Positions 8,261 to 15,948 of a stretch of DNA of 64,000 bases are shown here, piece by piece. Positions within the stretch are counted from its first letter, which is position 1. Each line of letters begins with the position of its first letter. This DNA comes from Hoeflea_A sp965249925 (GTDB lineage: Bacteria; Pseudomonadota; Alphaproteobacteria; Rhizobiales; Rhizobiaceae), in contig OZ252260.1 in NCBI GenBank assembly GCA_965249925.1, positions 3,720,001-3,784,000 on the forward strand, read 5' to 3'. The notes under the pieces were generated by a model. That model worked only from the letters and a program-made list of their open reading frames with translations. It was not told the origin of the DNA and searched no databases. A program made the position numbers and the translations under genes.

Positions 8261-9649
8261 TTATGTGCCCTCCGTTTGATCGGCGAGCTTTGCCAACTCG
8301 CTTAAACGCAGAGGTTTGATCGGCGGGCGCAGGCGGAAATATCCAACTTCGTTCACGGGTTTGTCCACGGTCTCGGCGATCAGTTCCGAGACCGTATGAC
8401 CGCACAGGCGTCCCTGGCAGGGTCCCATGCCGCAGCGGCTGTAGCTCTTTACCTGGTCGGGGGATGAGCATCCCTGTCCGACGACTTCGCGGATCGTTCC
8501 GGCATCAATCTCCTCGCAGCGGCAAATCACGACATCATCGCAGACCGGCACCCGAAAACGCTTCGGTGGAGCAAAGAGCGTTTCAAGGAATGGCCGAAGC
8601 CGCCTTTCGGCACGCAACGCTCGGAAATGCGAACGCGCCCGGTCGTCCCGTGTTGTGGCGTCAATCTTTCCAAGGCTTGCAAGCGCCCCGAGCGAAGCCA
8701 GATGGCCGGCATGTTCGGCTGCAACAGCTCCACCAATTGCGGCGCCGTCGCCGACGACGCAAATGCGCGGCTGGCTGGATTGGGACCATTCATCAACAGT
8801 CACCGTCCAGGCGGCCTGGCGTTCGTTCCAGCTCATGTCGCAGCCGGTCGCCGCGCTCAAATTGACATTCGGAACGACGCCTTGATGTATCAGCGCATTG
8901 CGGGTTTCGATTCGGCTCCAGCTTCCATCCTTCAGGTATTCCACAGCATCAACCGAGCCTTCGCCGCTTAGGCGAAGATCGCGAATGCCCGATACGTAAG
9001 GAATGCCGGAACGCGAAATGCGGTGTTTCCATTTCAGTCCCTGCCGGAGCTTTCCAAAGCCGGTCAAAGCGGCCGGCAGATGGCGCAGGGCTGCCCGGTA
9101 GTTCTCGGCCGGTGTGATGTCGAGCACCGCACTGACCGGGATGTTTGCCTGCAGATATTGATGAACGACCAGGTAAAGCAATGGGCCGGTACCGGCGAAC
9201 ACCGCGTCCTTGACGGCGATACCGGACTCCTTGAGCAGGATTTGCGCCGCTCCGGCCGTCATGACGCCGGTCCTGGTCCAGCCTTTGACGGGAAACGGCC
9301 GCTCCATGGCGCCGGTTGCCAGCACAACGCGCCCAGCTTTCACCATATGCGGTTCACCATCCTTTGTGAAAGCTACATCCCCGTCACCGGAAACATGCCA
9401 AACGGTCGCGCCAGGCCGGTAGTCGACCAATGCGCCACGAAATGAACGAACCAGCCCGCTTCCGGCATAGTAGCTGTCTCCAAGTTCCGGACGCGAGGCT
9501 GGATCGTTTCTCTCCATCGCACGAAACACCTGCCCGCCGGGTTGGTGCTGTTCATCGAGGATCAGAACGCTGGCCTTGTGCTCTGATGCCGTCTGCGCGG
9601 CCGCCATCCCGGCCGGTCCGGATCCGACGATGACTAAATCGAAATCCAT
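8261..9649 (-). CDS. FAD/NAD(P)-binding oxidoreductase with BFD-like 2Fe-2S domain (HcnB/OoxA type)
   Basis: The 462-residue protein begins with a dinucleotide-binding motif (LVIVGSGPAGMAAAQTA), has a second nucleotide site near residue 160 and ends with a cysteine-rich BFD-like [2Fe-2S] domain: ICRCEEID, then about 30 residues later SRCGMGPCQGRLC. This is the alpha-type subunit of octopine/nopaline oxidase, HcnB and D-hydroxyproline dehydrogenase. It probably passes electrons from the DAO subunit to the respiratory chain. I chose the ATG at 9649, which starts the Rossmann strand; an upstream extension would overlap the 2Fe-2S gene. Its stop is six bases before the next gene. Confidence 0.85.
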   Translation of the reverse strand: MDFDLVIVGSGPAGMAAAQTASEHKASVLILDEQHQPGGQVFRAMERNDPASRPELGDSYYAGSGLVRSFRGALVDYRPGATVWHVSGDGDVAFTKDGEPHMVKAGRVVLATGAMERPFPVKGWTRTGVMTAGAAQILLKESGIAVKDAVFAGTGPLLYLVVHQYLQANIPVSAVLDITPAENYRAALRHLPAALTGFGKLRQGLKWKHRISRSGIPYVSGIRDLRLSGEGSVDAVEYLKDGSWSRIETRNALIHQGVVPNVNLSAATGCDMSWNERQAAWTVTVDEWSQSSQPRICVVGDGAAIGGAVAAEHAGHLASLGALASLGKIDATTRDDRARSHFRALRAERRLRPFLETLFAPPKRFRVPVCDDVVICRCEEIDAGTIREVVGQGCSSPDQVKSYSRCGMGPCQGRLCGHTVSELIAETVDKPVNEVGYFRLRPPIKPLRLSELAKLADQTEGT

Positions 9650-9653
9650 TCGG

Positions 9654-9977
9654 TCACTTGCCCTCCCAAGCGGCCTCGGAGCCGGGCAGCACACCGCCTT
9701 CACCCGATTGCCGATTGATGCGCATGCCCGGGCGCGCCTCAATCATGCAGGCCTGACAGTTTGCCACGCCGTCGACCACGACCAGGCAATCGAAACAGAC
9801 GCCCATCATGCAAAAGGCAGCACGGGGCGAATCGGTTACCGGCGCGTCGCGAAAATGGGATACCCCGGCCTCCAACAGCCCGGCAGCGATGCTGAGTCCG
9901 GTGCGTACGCGAACCTCCCGGCCTTCGAACACAAGACGGATCGTCTTTCCCGGTCTGTTCGAAACATCAACGAACAT
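9654..9977 (-). CDS. (2Fe-2S)-binding small subunit (HcnA-like)
   Basis: A 107-residue plant-type ferredoxin-like protein. Cysteines FCMMGVCFDC and, further on, NCQAC fit a [2Fe-2S] cluster as in HcnA and opine dehydrogenase gamma subunits. The start is taken at the ATG at 9977, four bases after GGAGG; a longer version from 10055 would add about 26 unconserved residues. Four bases separate its stop from the next gene's ATG, so the three oxidoreductase genes are translationally coupled. Confidence 0.8.
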   Translation of the reverse strand: MFVDVSNRPGKTIRLVFEGREVRVRTGLSIAAGLLEAGVSHFRDAPVTDSPRAAFCMMGVCFDCLVVVDGVANCQACMIEARPGMRINRQSGEGGVLPGSEAAWEGK

Positions 9978-10101
9978 GGAGCCTCCGTTCACTGCGCCAC
10001 CATCTGATGCAGCCAAGCGTGCGTTCCTTTCAACGTTCAGACAATCATCGATCAATCGCGGCTTCTCGAAGCGCGATCCGCGCCCATTGTGAAAGCCGGA
10101 A

Positions 10102-11160
10102 TTACAGTCGCACCCAATCCTTCAGACGCGCGTGCTCAAAGATCATCTCGTTCTGGATTCGCAGGTCCTGCCCGACACCTGCGTCAAGCGCCCGACGGTA
10201 CATGGCATAGGCGATTGCAATATCGGCGAATGCCAGGCCGACCGCGTTGAAGTAGATCGTTTCATTGTCGTGCTCGCGCCCCGGTTTGCGGCCGGTGACG
10301 ACGTCCACCAGGTTGGCGTAGATATCCTGGTCGACCAACTCTTTGTCCTTGTACATGCGACTGAGCGTCTGGGTGCGGTGTTTGACCGTTTCCCAATCGT
10401 CACAGACAATCTTGTCGCATTTTTTTGCGACCGCGTACTCATCCTCCCAACCGCCGACGTGGCTGTAGAAGGCGCCCTGCTTAACCCAGGCCGCCTTCAA
10501 CAGGGGCGCTTGTGCGCTTGTTGCCGTGACGATGATGTCCGCACCCTCTACCGCCACCTGCAAATCCGTACCGCTGCCCGATATTTCCATATCGGGGATG
10601 AGCGGCGTCATTTGCCGAACAAACTCCGCTTCCTCGGCTGGCGTCTTGGCGCCAATCCGGCAGCGCTTCAAGGACGGAACGGCGGATTTCATCGCGATCA
10701 GGTGCATTTTTGCCTGCTCGCCAGCGCCGATCATACCAATCGACTCCGCGTCCCGGCGCGCCAGGTATTTCGCAGCAATGGCGCCCATGGCGCCGACCCG
10801 CATGTTTGAGCACAGCGTCCCTTCCATGAAGGCTATCGGAAGTCCGTGCTCAATCTCGGACAGGATAATGACCGCCGAGAGGTTCTGGATGCCGTGCTTT
10901 GCAGGATTGTGTGGGAAAACAGAAACCCATTTGACCCCGCAAATCGCCTCCTTCTTGAATGTGGCGGGCAGGCAATTGATCCGGTCCTGGGTTTCGTCTG
11001 AAAAGATCTGCACGATCTTTTCAGGGAACAATACGTCGCCGGCGTCGTGGGCAAGCAACGCCGCCTCAGCGGCCTCTATGGCCATGGTCATGTCCAGGCA
11101 CCCGGAAGCCAGCAGATCTTCCTGAGAGAGATAATGACAGTCGATGCGGTGGCTGAGCAC
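10102..11160 (-). CDS. ornithine cyclodeaminase / mu-crystallin family protein
   Basis: The 352-residue protein has the NAD-binding motif IGMIGAGEQAKMHL (about residues 140-153) and the family pattern around NMRVGAMGAIAAKYLA and VTATSAQAPLL. Members convert ornithine to proline plus ammonia, or reduce cyclic imino acids (delta1-pyrroline or piperideine carboxylate). Sitting first in the operon, ahead of the three-part FAD dehydrogenase, it probably processes an imino acid or opine-like substrate (inference). The GTG start at 11160 follows AAGGGA. A transposase scrap lies upstream at 11333-11399, so the operon appears to be cargo of the island. Confidence 0.85.
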   Translation of the reverse strand: MLSHRIDCHYLSQEDLLASGCLDMTMAIEAAEAALLAHDAGDVLFPEKIVQIFSDETQDRINCLPATFKKEAICGVKWVSVFPHNPAKHGIQNLSAVIILSEIEHGLPIAFMEGTLCSNMRVGAMGAIAAKYLARRDAESIGMIGAGEQAKMHLIAMKSAVPSLKRCRIGAKTPAEEAEFVRQMTPLIPDMEISGSGTDLQVAVEGADIIVTATSAQAPLLKAAWVKQGAFYSHVGGWEDEYAVAKKCDKIVCDDWETVKHRTQTLSRMYKDKELVDQDIYANLVDVVTGRKPGREHDNETIYFNAVGLAFADIAIAYAMYRRALDAGVGQDLRIQNEMIFEHARLKDWVRL

Positions 11161-11332
11161 AGTTGTTTTCCCTTACTGGTCATTTATTGGCCGGCCTTGC
11201 GGTGGCAAATGCCCGGCTTTAAAAGCATGGCTGAATGTTAGTGTGATGCCGTCAATCTGACGGACATCCCCCAAAAGGGATTGTGCAATGCGGCAAGATT
11301 GGCATATCGCCCTCGATTTTCCAAGTCCGGCA

Positions 11333-11399
11333 GTCCTTTCGCCGCGCAAGAGGGGCAGAAAATCGACGCAAAAGGGGAATATGTAAACTGTCACCGTAA
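11333..11399 (+). pseudogene. RAYT transposase 3' fragment with right-end repeat
   Basis: About 50 bases match the coding end of the intact transposase (tail APRKRGRKSTQKGN), followed by TAAACTGTCACCGTAA at 11384-11399. No 5' portion is present. The surrounding gap (11161-11522) otherwise holds the presumed promoter of the cyclodeaminase operon and no gene. Confidence 0.75.
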
Positions 11400-11522
11400 A
11401 TGCCCGAAATTCAGTAATTCAGAGCGAGCTTTTTTCATAAGCCTGTTAGTGTTCTGTCACCGAAAAGACATTAAGACTACACTATCTCTACAAGGAAGCG
11501 ATTACCCGCTCTGTAAATTCTG

Positions 11523-12221
11523 TTACTGCCGTTCACCAAGAGTATTTGGGTCGACTAATTGTCCGTCGCTGATATCGTTGAAAGCAAAAATTAGTCTGCT
11601 TATGTTGAGGTCCGTGGGCAGATCACATTCGTGCCGTTGGATCGCTTTATATGCATCACCCTCACGAAATTCAAAAATAAACCGGGCACCATCCTTGCAA
11701 TAGCCTCTTCTCACAAACGAAGCTACATCGTCATCCCAAGGGGTAATCTCATCCAATAACTCGAAGATTTTGGCTGCTTCACTTTTGTTGGTTGTCCCTG
11801 TCTTGTGAACAATCAGGTCGCCAGGAACATAGCCTCCAGCTCCACTCAACTTCTTGAATTCAAACGGAACTTCCCCTTCATCGCTGAACCAGATCCTTAG
11901 CATAGCACCGGGGTTGAAAGTTGGAAGATACAAGAGTCTAATCTCATTCGGTCCACGTTCAGAGCGGTCGCCAAACGCTAAGGACGGTTCTCCCATCGCG
12001 GCTAGCTGCCCACCAAACCAGTTTTCGTAAAACTGAGCCTGCTCTGCCTGCGTCCAAGCCCCAGTGGGTTTGCTCCAGGCGCCATCCGGAAAATACCTCT
12101 TCAAAACTTCATCAGTGCTACCCGAGGTGGGCTGCGCAACGAGTAAGATAATTCCTAACCCTATAACAGAGTTAGAAAATCGCGATACAGCGATAGCCAA
12201 AACAAATAGTAACTTTCTCAT
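11523..12221 (-). CDS. hypothetical secreted protein
   Basis: A 232-residue protein with an N-terminal hydrophobic stretch (about residues 4-30, ending near QPTSGS) that looks like a signal peptide. The mature part is acidic, aromatic-rich and has two cysteines (in GYCKDG and RHECDL). I do not recognise a family. Base composition is AT-rich relative to the core. The gene lies in a compartment bounded by a RAYT right-end repeat (11384-11399) and a left-end repeat (12324-12340), so it looks like cargo. A role in the periplasm is only a guess from the signal. Confidence 0.65.
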   Translation of the reverse strand: MRKLLFVLAIAVSRFSNSVIGLGIILLVAQPTSGSTDEVLKRYFPDGAWSKPTGAWTQAEQAQFYENWFGGQLAAMGEPSLAFGDRSERGPNEIRLLYLPTFNPGAMLRIWFSDEGEVPFEFKKLSGAGGYVPGDLIVHKTGTTNKSEAAKIFELLDEITPWDDDVASFVRRGYCKDGARFIFEFREGDAYKAIQRHECDLPTDLNISRLIFAFNDISDGQLVDPNTLGERQ

Positions 12222-12323
12222 CTCAGCACCTACTTCATTCTGGTTATGGTATCGGTTTCATAGTCATGGTGAAACATCCTGTCCCCCGGCGTCGCCAGAT
12301 AACCGGCTGTCTTATGAGCTCGA

Positions 12324-12340
12324 ATTACGGTGACAGTTTA
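12324..12340 (+). repeat. left terminal repeat of RAYT element
   Basis: ATTACGGTGACAGTTTA. The same bases occur at 6659-6675, 6697-6713 and 6869-6885, and in degenerate form near 13931 and 14711. It is the exact reverse complement of the right-end repeat over 16 bases. Confidence 0.85.
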
Positions 12341-12372
12341 CTCAATCCCTTATTATTGCTAGGGCTACGGTC

Positions 12373-13047
12373 ATGGCTCGCATCGCCCGTCTCGTTGTGC
12401 CCGGTCTGCCGCATCATGTGACCCAGCGGGGGAACCGGCGTGAAAAGACCTTCTTCGAGGAGGGTGATTATGCCCTTTATCTGGATCTGCTGGCCGAGAG
12501 CAGCGGCCGCGCCAAATGCGCCGTCTGGGCCTATTGCCTGATGCCTAACCATGTCCATGTGATCCTCGTTCCTTCAGACGAGGACGGCCTGCGCCGCACC
12601 TTCGCAGACCTGCATCGGCGCTACACGGGCTATGTCAATGCCCGCGCACGCGTCACCGGCCATCTGTGGCAGGGGCGTTACGGATCGGTGGTGATGGACG
12701 AAGACCACCTGCTTCATGCGGTGCGCTACGTGACGCTCAATCCGGTACGGGCGCGGTTGGTCAAACGCCCGAAAGACTGGCAATGGTCGAGCGCCCGGGC
12801 GCATCTTTCGGGGCGCGACGACGCAGTCGTCAAGGTTGCCCCGGTGCTGGAGCGCGTTGGCGATTTCGCCGGCTTTCTGGACGAACCGGTCGATGAGGCT
12901 GGCGCCTATGCGGCGCTGCGACGCGCCGAGACGATCGGCCGGCCGATTGGCGATGCAAGCTGGCTCGAGGCCCTGGAGCAGCAGACCGGGCGCGTCCTTG
13001 CGCCGCGCAAGAGAGGCAGGAAATCGACGCAAAAGGGGAATCTGTAA
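12373..13047 (+). CDS. REP-associated tyrosine transposase (RAYT), Y1 HUH family
   Basis: The 224-residue protein is an IS200-like single-stranded DNA transposase. The metal-binding HUH motif is MPNHVHVI with histidines 60 and 62; tyrosines in RRYTGYVNA (84 or 87) are too close to be certain, but a downstream Tyr in this region normally serves as nucleophile. LNPVRARLV and WSSARAHL are typical RAYT blocks. The last 20 residues are very basic. Members cut and join single strands at palindromic REP-type sequences; some are domesticated and act on host repeats. The ATG at 12373 fits the conserved MARIARLVVPGLPHH start. Confidence 0.93.
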   Translation: MARIARLVVPGLPHHVTQRGNRREKTFFEEGDYALYLDLLAESSGRAKCAVWAYCLMPNHVHVILVPSDEDGLRRTFADLHRRYTGYVNARARVTGHLWQGRYGSVVMDEDHLLHAVRYVTLNPVRARLVKRPKDWQWSSARAHLSGRDDAVVKVAPVLERVGDFAGFLDEPVDEAGAYAALRRAETIGRPIGDASWLEALEQQTGRVLAPRKRGRKSTQKGNL

Positions 13048-13060
13048 ACTGTCACCGTAA
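13045..13060 (+). repeat. right terminal repeat of RAYT element
   Basis: TAAACTGTCACCGTAA. It recurs at 5999-6015, 11384-11399, 14053-14069 and, with one mismatch, 14164-14180, each time just after the 3' end of a transposase or its fragment. Confidence 0.85.
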
Positions 13061-13117
13061 AAGTAATAGGATCTGCATCTTATTTCCGTGACATGGAATT
13101 ACGCCGCATTACGGTGA

Positions 13118-13390
13118 TGGCATGGACGCCCCCGCTGGCTTCACGGAGGAAAAGACTATCCTCCCGTGGCAGCTGACTGGGCCAACTCTGATGTTGAGAT
13201 AACGGGTTTCAAGGTTGTGCGTGTTCGGCAATCGGGCGATGTGGCAGCGATAGCCAACCCCTCTTTGGCTGCAACTGGTATGTAGCGATAGTCACAGGAC
13301 CAAACCAGTCGGCAGGAACAAGTTCACTTGCCTTTCCTCCAGGCATAATTAACCAAAGGGACTGGGTTTTTCGTTCTGGCCAAACCCCAA
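13118..13390 (+). pseudogene. possible frameshifted coding remnant
   Basis: One frame reads a protein-like 55 codons ending at a TAG at 13283-13285 (it includes DWANSDVEITGFKVVRVRQ). A second frame, overlapping its end, continues with LFGCNWYVAIVTGPNQSAG through LAFPPGIINQRDWVF until homology to the ankyrin upstream region begins at 13391. Joined by a frameshift near 13260 they could be the tail of one lost gene. No family recognised; no start codon identified. Confidence 0.3.
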
Positions 13391-13415
13391 CTTTCAGAAG
13401 GTATAAAGGTCAGTG

Positions 13416-13907
13416 ATGTCAAGAAATAGAGCGGTGAGATTTTTATTTTCAACATTAATATTGATACTGATTGGAAACGGTTGCTCGAAAGAAAGCAATC
13501 TGCAATCCGCAATCTGCAACAAAAATACGCGGATCCTACAAACATATTTAAACAAAGGAATTGACGTAGATCAAGTATTCGAAAGCGGACCGGCAGCTGG
13601 ATTCACGCCGTTGACTTGGGCGCTAGTGCCAGCGCCTGAACTATGTTCGAGAGTTGGACTTAATACGAACGTTGCAAAAATGCTTATACAGAATGGGGCA
13701 GATGTGAACAAGCCAGCAAGAACTTTTGGTGGTAGCACTCCTTTGATGGAGGCTGCCAGGACAAACGACTTAACTATTGCAAAACTCCTACTGGAGCGTG
13801 GTGCAAAGCCGAACATGAGGGATGACAAAGGGCAATCGGCGTTGATGTTGGTTGCGCAGTCCAACTTGAAAATGGTTGAGCTTCTGGGACAGGCGGGAGC
13901 CGAATGA
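13416..13907 (+). CDS. ankyrin-repeat exported protein, copy 2 (shortened)
   Basis: This 163-residue protein is nearly identical to the first ankyrin protein for about 150 residues, with the same signal-like start (FLFSTLILILIGNGCSKES) and repeats. It ends early after QSNLKMVELLGQAGAE, losing the last repeat and C-terminal tail of copy 1. Homology extends 25 bases upstream of the ATG (from 13391), so the duplicated block is about 500 bases. The preceding DNA and following DNA both carry RAYT ends. The truncation may leave it functional, since ankyrin arrays tolerate loss of end repeats. Confidence 0.7.
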   Translation: MSRNRAVRFLFSTLILILIGNGCSKESNLQSAICNKNTRILQTYLNKGIDVDQVFESGPAAGFTPLTWALVPAPELCSRVGLNTNVAKMLIQNGADVNKPARTFGGSTPLMEAARTNDLTIAKLLLERGAKPNMRDDKGQSALMLVAQSNLKMVELLGQAGAE

Positions 13908-13936
13908 GCTCGACAAAGGTTAGTGTTTTACGATGG

Positions 13937-14069
13937 AGTTACGGTGGGTGATCCCCTTTAGCTGATACGGTTGCTGCATGGCTCGCATCGCCCATCTCGT
14001 CGTTCCCGGTCTGCCGTATCATGTGAACCAGGGGACGCAAAAAGGGAATATGTAAACTGTCACCGTAAT
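13937..14069 (+). pseudogene. RAYT transposase with large internal deletion
   Basis: A degenerate left end is followed by the transposase start at 13978 (about 18 codons: MARIAHLVVPGLPYH and on), which then jumps directly to the last few codons and the right-end repeat at 14053-14069. The middle (about 570 bases) is missing. Confidence 0.75.
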
Positions 14070-14073
14070 ACAG

Positions 14074-14180
14074 GCAAGCTGGCTCGAGGCCCTGGAGCAG
14101 CAGACCGGGCGCGTCCTTGCGCCGCGCAAGAGAGGCAGAAAATCGATGCAAAAAGGGAAAATATAAACTGTCATCGTAAT
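14074..14180 (+). pseudogene. RAYT transposase 3' fragment
   Basis: The fragment matches the final 30 codons of the intact transposase (SWLEALEQQTGRVLAPRKRG) with a changed right-end repeat at 14164-14180 (TAAACTGTCATCGTAAT). It abuts the preceding relic, leaving two right ends about 110 bases apart. Confidence 0.75.
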
Positions 14181-14194
14181 AGACCGTAATAGGC

Positions 14195-14590
14195 CTACAA
14201 TTTCATTGATTTCAACACAGTCCTCAAATGCGTAAGGAAAAATACGAAGGCTGAAAAAACTGTTAAGTATACATCAAACTCACTTAATCTGGCAAGAGAT
14301 GCCAAGAATACAAACATAGCCAAGATAGATGGTAATACGATCATGAAGCTTATACCATTCAGCGTGAATGTTACTCCCAACCACTTCTTAAAGTCGAACA
14401 AATCTATTTTTTCGTATTTTAGAAATAATACCGACAAAATGGAGTATAATATTATGGAAGATGTGAAAAGATAAGGTATGATCATGAAAGAGAATAAACT
14501 ATCCAATATTACTCCTATATAAAATATTGCTATATTCAATACAATAATTATTAATAATAATCCGTATTTTATTTTGTGACGGATAGGCAT
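14195..14590 (-). CDS. hypothetical membrane protein (AT-rich)
   Basis: A 131-residue, strongly hydrophobic protein with about four predicted membrane segments (near residues 10-30, 35-57, 70-95 and 105-125). There is no recognisable family. The DNA is far more AT-rich than the chromosome core, which points to foreign origin. The ATG at 14590 is used; a TTG at 14608 would add six residues. It is enclosed by RAYT relics (14074-14180 and 14711-14946). Confidence 0.55.
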   Translation of the reverse strand: MPIRHKIKYGLLLIIIVLNIAIFYIGVILDSLFSFMIIPYLFTSSIILYSILSVLFLKYEKIDLFDFKKWLGVTFTLNGISFMIVLPSILAMFVFLASLARLSEFDVYLTVFSAFVFFLTHLRTVLKSMKL

Positions 14591-14710
14591 TATGAGAAAT
14601 CCGATCAAGCTCGTTATCTATTATAGGTACTCGGGTTTACCCAACCCATTTCTACCACCATTCCTACCAGCATTCCTACCTGACAAGTTGTTTACTCGAC
14701 CCGTTCAAAT

Positions 14711-14946
14711 AACAGTGACAGGTTGCACAATCCCTTTTTATTGCTAGGGCTGCGACCATGGCTAGCATCGCCCGTCTCGTTGTGCCTGGTCTGCCGCATC
14801 ATGTGACCCAGCGGGGTAACCGGCGTGAAAAGACCTTCATCGAGGAGGGCGATTATGCCCTATATCGGGATCCGCTGGCAGAGAGCAGCGGCCGCGCCAA
14901 ATGCGCAATCTGGGCATATTGCTTGATGCCGAACCATGTCCATGTG
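14711..14946 (+). pseudogene. RAYT transposase 5' fragment
   Basis: A degenerate left end around 14711-14735 is followed by a transposase start at 14758. The frame is intact and close to the complete copy for 63 codons, including the HUH motif MPNHVHV, then breaks off at 14946 and a stop follows within a few codons. The catalytic tyrosine region is absent. Confidence 0.8.
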
Positions 14947-14982
14947 AGGGGATTTAGTACAGTGACACCATAAAAATGGTTT

Positions 14983-15396
14983 CTACACTTTTATATGTTT
15001 AAGAAGAAAAAAAAGATAACTCACGCATGCAAATAATATAGATCCAATGAAATAGTAATAAATGTAGCCTCCAATGTTATTGACGCTATGGTATCCCATG
15101 GCTAGAACCAAGAAGGCAGGTAGCACCTGTGCAGAAACAATCCTCTGATATAGATTCGGTTTCTGAGTCAATTTGGATACATCCAATCGGGGCCCAAATC
15201 CATAAACGTGAAACAGTAACGACATTAGAATAGACCAGATCCAAAGTAACGTTGAAGTAATAAACAGACTTAAATACCCAAATATCGAAAATACTAATGC
15301 GATATTATTTGCAAAAATCAATCCGATTAAAAGTTTTTGCAATACGGTCCAGCTGGCGACTTCTTTCACGAATTGATTTTTAATTATTGTTTTCAT
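14983..15396 (-). CDS. hypothetical membrane protein (AT-rich)
   Basis: A 137-residue hydrophobic protein with about four membrane segments (near residues 20-35, 38-62, 87-105 and 112-130). It resembles the protein at 14195-14590 in size, topology and composition, but I see no clear residue identity. The ATG at 15396 is preferred; an upstream in-frame extension to 15438 lacks support. It is AT-rich and lies just beyond a RAYT relic near the right edge of the island. Confidence 0.55.
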   Translation of the reverse strand: MKTIIKNQFVKEVASWTVLQKLLIGLIFANNIALVFSIFGYLSLFITSTLLWIWSILMSLLFHVYGFGPRLDVSKLTQKPNLYQRIVSAQVLPAFLVLAMGYHSVNNIGGYIYYYFIGSILFACVSYLFFLLKHIKV

Positions 15397-15948
15397 AAGA
15401 GAGTTGGCGCCAGCTGCTTTACAGTTATCTATGCACATTCTGATCTGCGAAAATCGGTCGCGTCAACCGTTTCGGCCGAGTCGGATTGTATACCTGAGGA
15501 CGTAGCGTCCGACATTGAACATCCGCCACAACGACCAGTGCCTGACTTGCGCCTCGCAGCACCATCCATCTGCCCCTGTCCACTACTGAGAGAGCTGAAA
15601 ACGGCAGCTATCGCGGCCCTGATGTTTCGCTGACAGTACGCTTTGATCGGCTTGTTTTTGTGGTTTCTTTTGCCTTTATGTTCCCCCTGTTCATTTGCTA
15701 AGCAGAGAGGGCAGTCTCCTAACAGAGTGTAACCGGCCGACAGCCACAGCCATCTATCGCATGGCATTGGCTGTGGGCCCGCATACCAGATATCTGTGGG
15801 CAACAACCAGATCGGGAATCGAGCCACCGGTACAATCGCATCAGTGGGTTGTGAGTGGTTAACGGCTTTGACTGCATTCGATTTTCATAAAGATTCCATA
15901 GTATATTCCACCCCGGGCACCATTGCACTCACTCTACGGTCGTCCTTT
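15397..15948. other. gene-free right edge of the island
   Basis: No convincing gene lies in these 550 bases on either strand; open frames present lack recognisable content. Base composition rises back toward the chromosomal average. The only notable signal is the tRNA-Phe-like sequence at 15905-15923. Confidence 0.5.
15905..15923 (+). repeat. candidate attachment site (right), tRNA-Phe 3' end copy
   Basis: ATTCCACCCCGGGCACCAT matches 5757-5776 except for one missing base and one substitution. It occurs just before high-GC catabolic genes resume at 15949, about 10.1 kb from the tRNA. The rest of the tRNA is not present here. Confidence 0.4.

Larger units (their letters stand above)
12324..13060 (+). 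mobile_element. intact RAYT (IS200-like Y1) element
   Basis: The element is bounded by perfect 16-base inverted repeats, TTACGGTGACAGTTTA at 12325-12340 and TAAACTGTCACCGTAA at 13045-13060; the left one extends one more base at 12324. The right repeat overlaps the transposase stop codon. It holds a single gene. Seven truncated relatives lie in the same island in the same orientation, so this copy may be their source or sibling. Confidence 0.85.
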
